Shown piece after piece: positions 35,022 to 43,836 of a stretch of 64,000 bases of DNA (position 1 is its first letter; each line of letters opens with the position of its first letter). Where the stretch lies: positions 434,001-498,000 of the forward strand of contig NZ_MRDL01000059.1 in the NCBI RefSeq assembly GCF_002008365.1, written 5' to 3'. The DNA comes from Rhizobium leguminosarum bv. viciae USDA 2370. GTDB taxonomy: Bacteria; Pseudomonadota; Alphaproteobacteria; Rhizobiales; Rhizobiaceae. Under the pieces are notes generated by a model, which worked only from the letters and a program-made list of their open reading frames with translations, made no database searches and was not told the origin of the DNA. The position numbers and the translations under genes were made by a program.

Positions 35022-35663
35022 ATGCTTCAAAATCACGCAATAAATTACACGACTGCTCGAGGCCACCGGTATGGAGGCGCAGCCGCTACAACCAAAGATC
35101 AGTCGATTAGGCTCAAGGCCGATGAGACGATCTACAGCGAAGGCGAACACGCGCTTACGATCTACCACGTAGAAGCGGGCGCTGTGCGGATCTACAGACT
35201 GACGGCCGCCGGACAGAGATACATTCTGTCGTTTTACGGAAAGGGCGAATGGTTCGGACTTGAAACGGGCGATATACGCACCGATTTCGCCGAAGCCGTC
35301 TGCGAAACCTGCGTCACGCCCTTTCGCGCCAATCATGACGCCGTCGTTCCCATCGATCTTCTGCACATTGCCTTGACGAATCTTGCCAAGGCGCAACACA
35401 AACAACTCGTCATCACCGAGCAGAGCGCACTGAAGCGCGTCGCGGCCTTTGTCTGCGAAATGGCCGACCGTCATCCAGGCGATTGCGAATTTGACATGAT
35501 GATTTCCCGCAGCGATATCGCCGACTATCTTGGACTGACAGTCGAAACCGTTGCCCGCTGTTTCACGAAGCTCCGCGAAAAACGTATCCTTTGCCTGAAC
35601 GGCAAACTGCAACGCATCGTTCGCCTTCTCGATCGCGATGCGCTGATCAGCCTCACGATCTAA
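35022..35663 (+). CDS. FixK/FNR-type transcription regulator (CRP superfamily)
   Basis: 213 aa from the ATG at 35022; AGGGG nine bases upstream decides against the ATG at 35001. Cyclic-nucleotide-binding-like fold at about 25-130 (EGEHALTIYHVEAGAVRIYR) and a C-terminal winged helix at 155-205. The recognition helix GLTVETVARCFTKLREK keeps the Glu and Arg that read TTGAT in FNR/FixK proteins. It lacks the N-terminal cysteine cluster of FNR, so it is FixK-like and not an Fe-S sensor. It probably acts on the FNR-type boxes at 22634, 24356 and 29300. A TACG repeat motif sits upstream. Confidence 0.88.
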   Translation: MLQNHAINYTTARGHRYGGAAATTKDQSIRLKADETIYSEGEHALTIYHVEAGAVRIYRLTAAGQRYILSFYGKGEWFGLETGDIRTDFAEAVCETCVTPFRANHDAVVPIDLLHIALTNLAKAQHKQLVITEQSALKRVAAFVCEMADRHPGDCEFDMMISRSDIADYLGLTVETVARCFTKLREKRILCLNGKLQRIVRLLDRDALISLTI

Positions 35664-35709
35664 CGGCAAAGCATTCGCAGGTTCGATCTCCGAAAGAAGG
35701 ACTTTGACG

Positions 35710-36054
35710 ATGACGCATACATCTCGCCGGAAATCAGGCACATCGGGCAAAATGCTCTATGCAGGCTTGATATCGTTGGCCTTTCCCATGACGGCAGTTG
35801 TGGCGCAAGACAATCCGTTTGATCAGTTCCCGGTGGTTATCCAGTGCAAATACCACGAAACCTTTCACGCCTTTTATCTGTCGCGTGTGTCTCAAGATGG
35901 AACTGCAACCTATTCTGCATCCGACCGGATCGCCGGCACCATCACGATCGACGGCAAGGCAAAGGCAATAGGCGCTGAAGGCGGAGGCAGTTGTGTCGGC
36001 AAAACCTTGTCAGAGCTTCGCGCATCGCACCAGGCCTACGACCTGAAACGCTAG
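35710..36054 (+). CDS. Small secreted protein of unknown function
   Basis: 114 aa from the ATG at 35710 (GAAGGA upstream). A basic N-region and hydrophobic stretch (MLYAGLISLAFPMTAVVAQD) form a signal peptide of about 33 residues. The mature part contains VVIQCKYHETFHAFYLSRVS and one further cysteine in GGSCVGKTLSEL, so a single disulfide is possible. No family recognised. It follows the fixK-like gene by 46 bp on the same strand. Confidence 0.7.
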   Translation: MTHTSRRKSGTSGKMLYAGLISLAFPMTAVVAQDNPFDQFPVVIQCKYHETFHAFYLSRVSQDGTATYSASDRIAGTITIDGKAKAIGAEGGGSCVGKTLSELRASHQAYDLKR

Positions 36055-36428
36055 GGCATCGAATTGAAAATGAGAGATCCAGAGGATCTTTCGCATCCTG
36101 GCAAGGCTGCCCCCTGCAATCGCTGCGTCCTCGGACTCGATCGCGGTGGTCGGGCCGGAGGAGACGACGGTTAGTTCAGCCCTGAGCTTCATAAAGGTTT
36201 CTTGAACGCCTCGATGCGGTGAAGCCCAACGACTTATATGAAAAAATCCAAACCTCCGGCGTCGCGCTCCTCGACCGTCCGACGGACGCCGTCCTCAGCA
36301 TCGGGCGGTAGGGTACGCCTCAGCATCACGGGTTTGCACCGGCCTAACGTGACTTACCCGGCAAATGAATGTTTGCCATTTCTTGTTTTGCAGTGCACAA
36401 TATTTATTGCTAACAGGGACGTGAGCCG
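36055..36428. other. Intergenic stretch, no convincing gene
   Basis: 374 bp. It holds a 25-bp sequence (36181-36205) nearly identical to one at 3061-3085, and a small hairpin (GGCAAA / TTTGCC at about 36360-36377) followed by a T-rich stretch on the plus strand. Short open frames here have no ribosome site. Confidence 0.4.
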
Positions 36429-36638
36429 TTGAGAATTTGCATCTACAAATCAGATGAAGTTCCTGAAGTAACGCTGTTCTTACGAGAAGGCGTACCGGTG
36501 CCCGCACATCCGAAAAGCCAAAAGTGGCGGCACATAAAAGCAGTCGTTGGCAAAGAGGTAAGGGCGGACCTTCTGACGCAAATCGAGATCGGCAATGGAT
36601 GTCTTTTTGTCAAGCTTGGGGCATCTCCGAAGCACTGA
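36429..36638 (+). CDS. Hypothetical small protein
   Basis: 69 codons with a TTG start. The sequence is protein-like (DEVPEVTLFLREGVPVPAHP, ADLLTQIEIGNGCLFVKLG) with one cysteine pair, but no family is recognised and the start codon is weak. Base composition is lower in GC than the neighbours, suggesting acquired DNA. Confidence 0.4.
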   Translation: MRICIYKSDEVPEVTLFLREGVPVPAHPKSQKWRHIKAVVGKEVRADLLTQIEIGNGCLFVKLGASPKH

Positions 36639-36705
36639 TCTAGGCTGCTGGAGTTGAACGCTGTTCGGCCGCCATGGAAACATGCTCGCTCATTATCGTC
36701 CCCCG

Positions 36706-36890
36706 CTAGATCACCAATCGGCTGTCCTCAAGCAGCGCGCCGATAGCGGCGTGCATATCGCCCTTGTGATAGGCGACACCTCCTCATGCCCACGGCTTCG
36801 CTGATCGGCGGCTCGCGCATCTCCGCACTCCATATCTGAGTTTTCAGATTGGCAGCCGCCCCGCCGATGTTCTTATTATGTTCTCGTGAA
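36706..36890 (-). pseudogene. Frameshifted C-terminal gene remnant, family unknown
   Basis: On the minus strand one frame reads NIGGAAANLKTQIWSAEMRE then PPISEAVGMR, and the adjacent frame continues GVAYHKGDMHAAIGALLEDS to a stop at 36706. The two join near 36785 with a one- or two-base shift. There is no start region. It is the tail of a protein I do not recognise, supporting decay of this 300-bp gap. Confidence 0.4.
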
Positions 36891-36946
36891 TTCAATAATC
36901 AATCTGGGTGAATTGCTTTTTAAGGCTTTGCTGATGAACTGCCATC

Positions 36947-37114
36947 ATGACAAAGCCGCCCCGCAAGCCGTCCGAGCCGCTGCTCGGTGAAGCCTACGAG
37001 CAGCTCCGCAGCCGACCGCGTCGGCGGCGAGATCCCGCTCAGCCTAATCTTCCTCACGATCCGATGCCGGCGCGTATCGCGCCGCCTCGGCCGTCACGGA
37101 AGACAGGGTTTCAG
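36947..37114 (+). pseudogene. N-terminal fragment of a LigD-type ATP-dependent DNA ligase, in frame with the next gene
   Basis: The frame opening at 36947 begins MTKPPRKPSEPLLGEAYEQL and continues with a basic stretch and RRRRDPAQPNLPHDPMPARI. From memory this matches the N-terminus of rhizobial ATP-dependent DNA ligases of the LigD group (RDPAQPxLPFDPMPAR). The homology stops near residue 45, and the frame runs on into the glycosyltransferase. The ligase domain is absent. It looks like the scar of a deletion or recombination; a database alignment is needed to confirm. Confidence 0.5.
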
Positions 37115-38740
37115 ATGACAGACGACCTGGAATTGAAGCAGGCCGAAGGTCAGCAATACCCGCAGGAGACGACCGACCGGGACATGGCTGCTGGCAACTA
37201 CCTCAACACGGCGATCTTGCTGGGGATCCTGTTTATTGCAATCGTCTTCAGGTTCCACAAGATCACCTTGCCGCTGGTCGACGGCTTCAGCTGGCGCGAG
37301 ATAAGCACTGCAATGATGGCCGACAATTTCCAGCAGCGCAGCTGGAACATCTTCTTTCCGGAAGTCAGTTGGACCGGGCCCGGGCCAAGCTATCAGGGCC
37401 GCGAGTTCCAGATCGTCAGCTATCTCACAGCCCTGCTCTACCAACTCTTCGGTTGGCACGACTGGTTCGGCCGCATGGTTGCGGCCTTCTTCGGTCTCGT
37501 GACGGTGTTTTCGTTGCACAGGCTAACGGCCCTCTGCTGGGACGAGATGCGTGCCCACGCGGCGGCACTTGCCTACGCGCTGATGCCGGCGGCAATCATG
37601 ATCGACAGCTCGTTTCTTCCCGATCCCGCGATGCTGGCCTTAGTGACCCTTGGCGTCTGGCTGTTCGCCAAATACTGGGCCGGCGGCAGCGGCTGGCTCT
37701 TGCCGCTCGCCACGGTCAGCTTCTCGCTCGGTGTGCTGTCAAAGCCACCAGGCATCGCTGCCGGTGCCGTCATCTTCTATCTGATGGTCTGCTGGATTCT
37801 GGAGAAGAAGCGAAAGCAGGCGACCTGGGTCTTCCTGTCGGGGCTTTTGAGCCTGGCCATCATCGGCGCTTATTTCAGCTGGGCGATTTATCTCGGCCGC
37901 AGCTATCCGCCGTTTCATGTCGCCGGCAGCGGCGGCTATATCTGGGATTACGGCTTCTGGACATATGTCAGGGACAGGTTCTACTTCAAATCCGTGTGGA
38001 ACACCTCGGTCCTGTGGTTCTACGGCTATCCGTTCATGGTGCTGCTCGCGGTCGGCTTGTGGATGCCGGCCAGCCTCGCCGAAGACCCGAAGCAACGCAC
38101 CCTTTCGGCCATTCCCTATGTGTGGCTGGCTGCCGCCCTAATCATCTATCTGGCAGCGGCGGGCGAAATCACCAGCAATGTGTGGAATCTCCACATCTTC
38201 CATGTGCCGGTCGCGATGTTCTGCGGTCGCGGCGCGCTTCTTCTGGCAACGCTTGCATCGAGAACCATTCTAACGCCGGCGGTGATGCTTCGCTCGATCT
38301 GCATCGTGGCGCTCACGCTTGCCTGGTCGACCTTGCCGCTCGTCAGGACGATGAAGAAGCCGATCGCCATGAACGGCAAGCTGCTTGGCGAGGAACTGGC
38401 GCGGTTGGCGCAACCGGGCGATCTCGTCGTCGCCATCGCCCCCGAGGTCGGCGATCCCGTCGCAGTCTACTACAGCAGGGCGCGCGGCTGGGTATTCCCG
38501 CCTGGCGGAGGCGATGCGGAATGGTCGAAATTCGTCGCGGATGACGCCACTGCGATCGCGCAGCTCGAGGAACTGCGCGCGCAGGGCGCGGACCTGTTCG
38601 GCGTGGCCAAGAACGCCACCGACAAGCAGGACCTGCTGTTCATCGAGCATCATGATGGGGTTGTCGACTATCTCGACAAGACCGCAACCAAGCTTGTGGA
38701 TTCGGCTGGTTTACTGATCTACAGGATCACCCGCCCATGA
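37115..38740 (+). CDS. Glycosyltransferase family 39 (PMT-type) membrane protein
   Basis: 541 aa from the ATG at 37115, chosen because the first 56 codons of the longer frame look like a DNA ligase fragment. About ten membrane helices. The first outer loop has VDGFSWREISTAMMADNF with the acidic residues expected of GT-C enzymes, followed by GREFQIVSYLTALLYQLFGW. Such enzymes transfer sugars from polyprenyl-phosphate donors to lipid A, proteins or glycans. The C-terminal 150 residues form a soluble domain (GDLVVAIAPEVGDPVAVYYS). It stands alone between remnants and an acyltransferase, so its acceptor is unknown. Confidence 0.8.
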   Translation: MTDDLELKQAEGQQYPQETTDRDMAAGNYLNTAILLGILFIAIVFRFHKITLPLVDGFSWREISTAMMADNFQQRSWNIFFPEVSWTGPGPSYQGREFQIVSYLTALLYQLFGWHDWFGRMVAAFFGLVTVFSLHRLTALCWDEMRAHAAALAYALMPAAIMIDSSFLPDPAMLALVTLGVWLFAKYWAGGSGWLLPLATVSFSLGVLSKPPGIAAGAVIFYLMVCWILEKKRKQATWVFLSGLLSLAIIGAYFSWAIYLGRSYPPFHVAGSGGYIWDYGFWTYVRDRFYFKSVWNTSVLWFYGYPFMVLLAVGLWMPASLAEDPKQRTLSAIPYVWLAAALIIYLAAAGEITSNVWNLHIFHVPVAMFCGRGALLLATLASRTILTPAVMLRSICIVALTLAWSTLPLVRTMKKPIAMNGKLLGEELARLAQPGDLVVAIAPEVGDPVAVYYSRARGWVFPPGGGDAEWSKFVADDATAIAQLEELRAQGADLFGVAKNATDKQDLLFIEHHDGVVDYLDKTATKLVDSAGLLIYRITRP

Positions 38741-38908
38741 GAGCCGCGACAGGCTGGGGCCGTGGGCCTTGCCTTCCCTCGGAAAAGGAAGCGCCAAATC
38801 GCGCCGGTCGTCCGCCACACAGACTATTGGCCGCATGAACTCGCCCTAATCCGTCGGACACGCTCTGGGTTGTTCACCGCTGACGATCTTTGGGAAAGCG
38901 CGCTTAAG

Positions 38909-40030
38909 CTAATTTAGCGAAAACTTCCTGCCCATGTAAGCACGGATAGGTTTATCGAAGTGGGTGAATAGAAAATGTGCTGCAGCAATAGCAGCTAAGA
39001 GCGTGCCGCTCACCGTGATTGCCAATGGTATGACGCCATCGCTAGCGCTTTGGAACTGAGCGCCAAGTCGAATAATAGGCTGGTGAATAGCGTAGAGCGG
39101 ATAAGACAACAATCCGAAGTATGCCGCGAGTGGCCGCTCCTCGTTGGGCGGAACTGCCGCTGCCAGAGCGACAACGACTGGAATTATAATAGTGATACAG
39201 AAAAAATCGTATAACCCCCTGGGGACGGAAAACGGAAGGAATAGAACCACGATCAGGATAAAAAGCGGAATCTGAGGCGGGACCCTCCCGACGCGATGAT
39301 TGATGTTCCAGCGAAAAATCAGAACACCGGCAAAAAATGAAAAACCGACTCTGACAAAACCTTCAAGGAATGTTCGCCAGTTCGAAAATCCAACTGGACC
39401 AATTGTACCCTCGATGCCGACAATTTGGAAAAGCGCGACCGCGAAGAATGCGAGAAACGCGACATCGCCCCATAAGCGAATTTTACGGCGAGCGGCCGAT
39501 CCGTAAACGACGCTGGCGACCATTTCAAAGCAGAGTGACCAGAGTGGGCTGTTAATCGAGAACGCTTCTTGCCCCGCCAGTAGTCCCAAGGGCAGGAGAA
39601 GTAATGCACCCACGGTAAGAATTGGGATGTCGTGGAGAGAAATATGCGGTTCTGAAGCAAATACCGCCGCAAGAACGCCTACGGCAACACCGACCACGAT
39701 CATGGGATAGAGGCGCGCCAGGCGCTTCAGGAAAAATGCACTGCTCCGCAAACCACCGGACCTTAGTTTTTGGTCATACCCGTTTGCGAGAACAAAACCG
39801 CTAAGGCAAAAAAAGAAATCCACGGCGAGATAGGCGTAAGAGCCAAGGCTGAAACCGAAGATCTGGCTCGCATGCAAGAGGACAACGGATAGCGCAGCTA
39901 CCCCTCGAAGTTCGTCCAGAAACGCAATGTGGTTCGTCAATTTACCGGCCCTGCTACCGGAGGTCACATTGCCAAGTCTTCGTTTGCAACCGATTAACGG
40001 ATGACCTGTTTTCTGGCTGACGGCTTGCAT
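38909..40030 (-). CDS. Acyltransferase family 3 membrane protein
   Basis: 373 aa with about ten membrane helices. N-terminal region FLDELRGVAALSVVLLHAS contains the family's catalytic His near residue 53, followed by DFFFCLSGFVLANGYDQKL and the RRLARLYP-like arginine motif (KRLARLYPMIV). Such enzymes O-acylate exopolysaccharide, LPS or Nod-factor sugars. Base composition is more AT-rich than the neighbouring genes, suggesting acquisition. It is convergent with the glycosyltransferase gene, 168 bp apart. Confidence 0.88.
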   Translation of the reverse strand: MQAVSQKTGHPLIGCKRRLGNVTSGSRAGKLTNHIAFLDELRGVAALSVVLLHASQIFGFSLGSYAYLAVDFFFCLSGFVLANGYDQKLRSGGLRSSAFFLKRLARLYPMIVVGVAVGVLAAVFASEPHISLHDIPILTVGALLLLPLGLLAGQEAFSINSPLWSLCFEMVASVVYGSAARRKIRLWGDVAFLAFFAVALFQIVGIEGTIGPVGFSNWRTFLEGFVRVGFSFFAGVLIFRWNINHRVGRVPPQIPLFILIVVLFLPFSVPRGLYDFFCITIIIPVVVALAAAVPPNEERPLAAYFGLLSYPLYAIHQPIIRLGAQFQSASDGVIPLAITVSGTLLAAIAAAHFLFTHFDKPIRAYMGRKFSLN

Positions 40031-40192
40031 GCATAGCAGCCGCGGAGGTGAAAGACGCTAACAACAACGGGACGAACGCCGCACTCGATGACGGTGCCGC
40101 CGCACGGATAAAGCGCGAAGCATAGGCTAGGTTAAGCGCCTAGGCAGCGGCACGTATCCCGCGCTGTGGAATGCCTTACCATCGTCGCACCA

Positions 40193-40218
40193 CGACCGGA
40201 TCAATGTTGATCCGGTCG
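40193..40218. repeat. 26-bp near-perfect palindrome downstream of the hydrolase gene
   Basis: CGACCGGATCAA (40193-40204) and TTGATCCGGTCG (40207-40218) are exact reverse complements with a 2-bp centre. It lies 18 bp beyond the 3' end of the hydrolase gene (minus strand). No T-run follows on either strand. It may be a weak terminator or a protein-binding palindrome. Confidence 0.5.
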
Positions 40219-40235
40219 CAGAATCACAGTGCGGT

Positions 40236-41006
40236 CTATTTCCTGGATGCAGCGTCTTCAATGACCTTCGCGACTTTATCGGGATGAGAGACCATCACGA
40301 CGTGAGACGCGCCTTTAACCACAACCGTCTCTTTCGAGCCCGCCCGCTCCGCCATCCATGCGAGCGCTGCCGGCGGTATGTTCTTATCCGCGTCACCATA
40401 GACGAACCAAGACGGGATCTTCCTCCAGCTCGCCGCAGTCGAGGCCTCGCCAAGAGCCTTATCAGTGATGGGGCGCTGTGTTGCGGCCATCAGCTTGCCC
40501 TCCGCCTTGGATACATCTGCAGCGAATTGATCGTGAAACGCGCTCTGCTTGATGTACAGGTCCTTTACTCCACCATCCAACGGGACGGGCTCGTCAAGGG
40601 TCGGTGCGAGCGTGCTTCCCGGAAACTTACCTGAAAGCGCAACGGCGGTTTCTCCGACATCAGGCGCGAAGGCCGCGACGAAGACGAGCGATTTGACGTT
40701 GGCGCTGTCTGCTGCTGCCTCATTGATGACTGAGCCACCGTAGGAGTGACCGACGAGAACAACGTCCGTCTTCAGTCCCGCCACCACTTTGCGCACGTAA
40801 TCGCCATCCGACGTCACGCTTCGAAGCGGATTAGCAACCGCCACCACCGGATATCCATCCTTTTCCAAACGTGTAATTACGCCATTCCAGCTGGAGGCGT
40901 CGGCGAATGCGCCATGCACCAGCACGACCGTCGGCTTCTCGGCGGCGTAGGCATTCAAAAAGCTTCCCGCAGTGATTGCGGCGGCGGCGACAAACATCTT
41001 CAACAT
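40236..41006 (-). CDS. Secreted alpha/beta hydrolase
   Basis: 256 aa with a signal peptide (about 21 residues, ends NAYAAE). Oxyanion-hole region VLVHGAFADASSWNGVI, nucleophile elbow VLVGHSYGGSVI (Ser near residue 92), acid in FVYGDADKNIPP and catalytic His in GASHVVMVSHP. This fits the pyrethroid-hydrolase/salicylate-esterase-like group. The substrate is not evident from neighbours. AAAAGGAG precedes the ATG at 41006. Confidence 0.88.
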   Translation of the reverse strand: MLKMFVAAAAITAGSFLNAYAAEKPTVVLVHGAFADASSWNGVITRLEKDGYPVVAVANPLRSVTSDGDYVRKVVAGLKTDVVLVGHSYGGSVINEAAADSANVKSLVFVAAFAPDVGETAVALSGKFPGSTLAPTLDEPVPLDGGVKDLYIKQSAFHDQFAADVSKAEGKLMAATQRPITDKALGEASTAASWRKIPSWFVYGDADKNIPPAALAWMAERAGSKETVVVKGASHVVMVSHPDKVAKVIEDAASRK

Positions 41007-41315
41007 AGCTTAACTCCTTTTGTATCGCGTACGATTATTTAATGCACAATATTTTAGAAAGCAAGTCTTGGAATCCCGTTCACCTCGATTTGAAGATTGC
41101 GATGAGCCTTTGAGGTCGCGCTCATTGCTCAGACCAGGCCCGACAACTATGCCGGCCTATTGCCACATCCGGCTCGAACTCGACAAAACTCTTGCGATTC
41201 CGCCGGGCCTGGCCACTTGTCGTATTCAAAGGCGCCAGGGCTCTAATTGCAGCCAGGCGAAAGTTCAGTGGCAGATCAGTTAATCCCCTGCCGGCCGGGA
41301 GAGAAACCGCACAGC
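41007..41315. other. Intergenic stretch, no gene seen
   Basis: 309 bp between the hydrolase start and the reductase stop, both minus strand. It must hold the hydrolase promoter, but no clear -35/-10 pair or repeat stands out. Confidence 0.4.
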
Positions 41316-42068
41316 CTACTCCCCCATCGATTGGTAGAGCCAGTCGGATAGCTTTTCGGTCGCCACCCGTGCACCTGCCTCAGGAAGCAGCGCGTCTTCA
41401 GTCAATTCAACCCCGAAATACGATGCGGATGGATCCGTCACCACCTGCCGCTCATCCTCATTCGCGGTGAGATAGATCCGGGCGATTTCGTCGATACCGA
41501 ATTGTTCCGGGCCGCTGATTTCGGCGATATCGTCCAAGGGCGCTCCGACTGCCAATTCCGCCAGCAATGCGGCGACGTCGCTCGCTGCGACCGGCCTCAT
41601 GAACGCCGGGGGCAATCGAAACACATCGCCATCAGCACCGGTATCGATCAATCCGCTGATGAACTCGTAAAACTGTGTGGAGCGGAGAATAGTGTAGGGT
41701 CGGCCTGAAGCCCTGATGAGATTTTCCTGCACCATTTTCGCGCGAAAATAATCGCCTTCCACGAGACGAGGCGTGCCGACAACAGAGAGTGCAAGATAGT
41801 GCCTGACGCCAGCCTCGGTCGCGGCCGCGAGCAAATTCTTCGTCGAAGCCTTGAAAAAATCCAGTGCAGCACGGTCGCCGAATGATGCGGCATTGGTCAC
41901 ATCGACAATGACTTCGGTTCCCGCCACGGCCGCTTCGAGACCCTTGCCCGAAACCGTATCGACACCCAGCGACAATGATGCGGCCATTACCTCGTGACCT
42001 GAGCGGCGCAAGTTCTCGCTGAGCCGCGTTCCGATAAGGCCGCTTGCTCCAACCACCGTGATTTTCAT
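41316..42068 (-). CDS. NAD(P)-binding SDR-type reductase (NmrA/YwnB-like)
   Basis: 250 aa from the ATG at 42068, with GGAGGA ahead of it; the longer frame is not protein-like. Rossmann motif TVVGASGLIGTRLSENL at the N-terminus, VIVDVTNAASFGD near residue 62 and GVRHYLALSVVGT near 95. The C-terminal part (DDIAEISGPEQFGIDEIARI) is typical of atypical SDRs of the NmrA group. The catalytic Tyr-x-x-x-Lys is not obvious, so it may be a sensor or a quinone reductase-like enzyme. Confidence 0.82.
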   Translation of the reverse strand: MKITVVGASGLIGTRLSENLRRSGHEVMAASLSLGVDTVSGKGLEAAVAGTEVIVDVTNAASFGDRAALDFFKASTKNLLAAATEAGVRHYLALSVVGTPRLVEGDYFRAKMVQENLIRASGRPYTILRSTQFYEFISGLIDTGADGDVFRLPPAFMRPVAASDVAALLAELAVGAPLDDIAEISGPEQFGIDEIARIYLTANEDERQVVTDPSASYFGVELTEDALLPEAGARVATEKLSDWLYQSMGE

Positions 42069-42393
42069 ATCAGCATCCTCCATCGCATGCCGTCTTCCCA
42101 AACCGCGGCACCCTTTCGGGCGACATGCATTATAGCCGCCGAGTTGCGCGGCGCGAACGGCGACACAATGACCGGAAAGCCAGACCCCTTCCACTATGTA
42201 AGAGGTCTAGCGGCTTAGACTTGGGATATAGCGGAGCCATCCCGAAGGTTAGGAAGACCAATCGGCAAGACGGAACGACATGCCGGTCTTCGTTCGCGCG
42301 GAAAATTCCGACCCGGCGCGGCGGCTACATCCCCGCGCAATGCATGGGTTTCCATGAGTTGCGGTTGCAATGTGGCGGGGTTACGGTTCGAAT
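42069..42393. other. Divergent intergenic region between reductase and sensor kinase
   Basis: 325 bp. Nothing gene-like; I see no FNR box or TACG repeat motif here, so the sensor kinase cluster is apparently outside the regulon of the 3-36 kb island. Confidence 0.4.
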
Positions 42394-43836
42394 ATGAGCC
42401 CGCCAGACCCGAAATTGAGAACAACGACAGTACGAAACGCTGACGATCCCCTGACTTTGTCTGTCCTGCAGGAACAGCTGATGATCAGCGTCTGGTCGCA
42501 CCGCCCCCAACTCCTGCACCTGGGGCTTTTTATTGCGGCCTATGTGCTGGCCTGCGGATTCGCGCAGTCGCTCGCGATCGTCCCTGGAACAGGTATTTCC
42601 ATCTGGCCAGCGGCGGGGCTTTTCATCGCGACACTTGTCGTCGCATCCGGCTACAGCTGGCCTTGGTGGGTGCTGGGAGGCTGCCTGGCTGAATTGTTCA
42701 GCAATTTTCTGTGGTTCCACAGTCCACTGCCTGCGGCTTTCCTGATCTACATCGGCAACGCCCTTGAAGCGGTTGCCGGGGCATGGCTCGTCAACCGGAC
42801 CTTGACGCGGCCGGTTCGGTTGGAGACCTTGCAGGAGGTTCTCGCATTCGTCGTACTGGGGGCTGGGATCGCGCCCATCGTCAGCGCGACCGTGGGAAGT
42901 GCGACCCTGGCGTGGTTTGGCATACAATCGCAATCCTTCGCAGCGGCTTGGCCTCTATGGTGGATCGGGGACGCCACCGGCGTCCTGATCGTAGCGCCGC
43001 TGGCACTGGTCGTGTTTCACAGCTGGCGTGGCAAGACCCGGCTCTCGGCCGCGCAATGGGTGGAAGCTTGCGTCCTGGCACTGATCTTTCTCGGCGTTGC
43101 CGCTCTTTCTCTGAGCGGCTACCTCCCCTTCGCATACATCATCATGCCGCCTCTTCTTTGGGCCGCGGTTCGCTTCGAGTTCAAAGGCGCTGCCGTATCC
43201 TTGGCTCTCCTCGCCCTGATCACGGCGCTGTTCACGATAACAGGCACCAGCCAATTTGCCGGCGATCCCGAATCCCAGAAGCATAAGCAGGTCATGCTGC
43301 AGCTTTTTCTGGCCATCTCGGCATTTTCGGCGCTCATCGTGGCCGCCATATCCCGGCAGCACCAGCTGGCAGTGCTCACATTGCGCCAAAGCCTGGATAC
43401 GCTGCGCGACCGCGAGCGGGAACTCTCGCAGCTCGTGGATATGGTTCCGAGCCACGTCTGGCGTCTGACCCCTGACGGTGAGCCGACCTTCTTTAACAAA
43501 CGGATGATCGATTTTCTCGGTCTCGATGTGGCGGATTTCGACAAGCCCGGCATGAGCCGGCTGGAGGCTGTCCTGGAGGCCACCGTTCATCCCGAGGACG
43601 CGGCGGGGTTCGGAGATGCCCTTCGCCATTGCCTCGTTACCGGCGAAAGCTTCGCCATGGGTATCGACTGCGCCGCGCCGACGGCCTCTATCGCTGGATG
43701 TCGAGCCGTGCCGAACCGATGCGGGATCAGTCGGGGCGCATCGTTCAGTGGTACGGTCTTTGTCACGATATCGACGATCAGGTTCATGCCGAAGAGGCTG
43801 TGCGGCGGAGCCAGCAACAGCTTCAGCAGATCATAG
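42394..43836 (+). CDS. MASE1-PAS sensor kinase, N-terminal part (cut by frameshift near 43661)
   Basis: From an ATG at 42394 (42370 is the alternative). Residues about 30-320 form a MASE1 membrane sensor domain of eight or so helices (GTGISIWPAAGLFIATLVVA, FAYIIMPPLLWAAVRFEF). A PAS repeat follows (SQLVDMVPSHVWRLTPDGEP). After SFAMG near residue 422 the reading frame loses PAS sequence; the correct continuation (YRLRRADGLYRWM) is in the next frame. One missing base (ATGGGT where ATGCGGT-like sequence is expected) explains it. The last 57 codons of this frame are therefore noise. Intact, the kinase would be about 1,240 aa. Confidence 0.75.
   Translation: MSPPDPKLRTTTVRNADDPLTLSVLQEQLMISVWSHRPQLLHLGLFIAAYVLACGFAQSLAIVPGTGISIWPAAGLFIATLVVASGYSWPWWVLGGCLAELFSNFLWFHSPLPAAFLIYIGNALEAVAGAWLVNRTLTRPVRLETLQEVLAFVVLGAGIAPIVSATVGSATLAWFGIQSQSFAAAWPLWWIGDATGVLIVAPLALVVFHSWRGKTRLSAAQWVEACVLALIFLGVAALSLSGYLPFAYIIMPPLLWAAVRFEFKGAAVSLALLALITALFTITGTSQFAGDPESQKHKQVMLQLFLAISAFSALIVAAISRQHQLAVLTLRQSLDTLRDRERELSQLVDMVPSHVWRLTPDGEPTFFNKRMIDFLGLDVADFDKPGMSRLEAVLEATVHPEDAAGFGDALRHCLVTGESFAMGIDCAAPTASIAGCRAVPNRCGISRGASFSGTVFVTISTIRFMPKRLCGGASNSFSRS

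Noticed and set aside
34863..35750. 296-residue N-terminal extension of the short winged-helix regulator
   Set aside because: Entirely antisense to the fixK-like gene; the ATG at 34862 aligns with the starts of the two paralogues.
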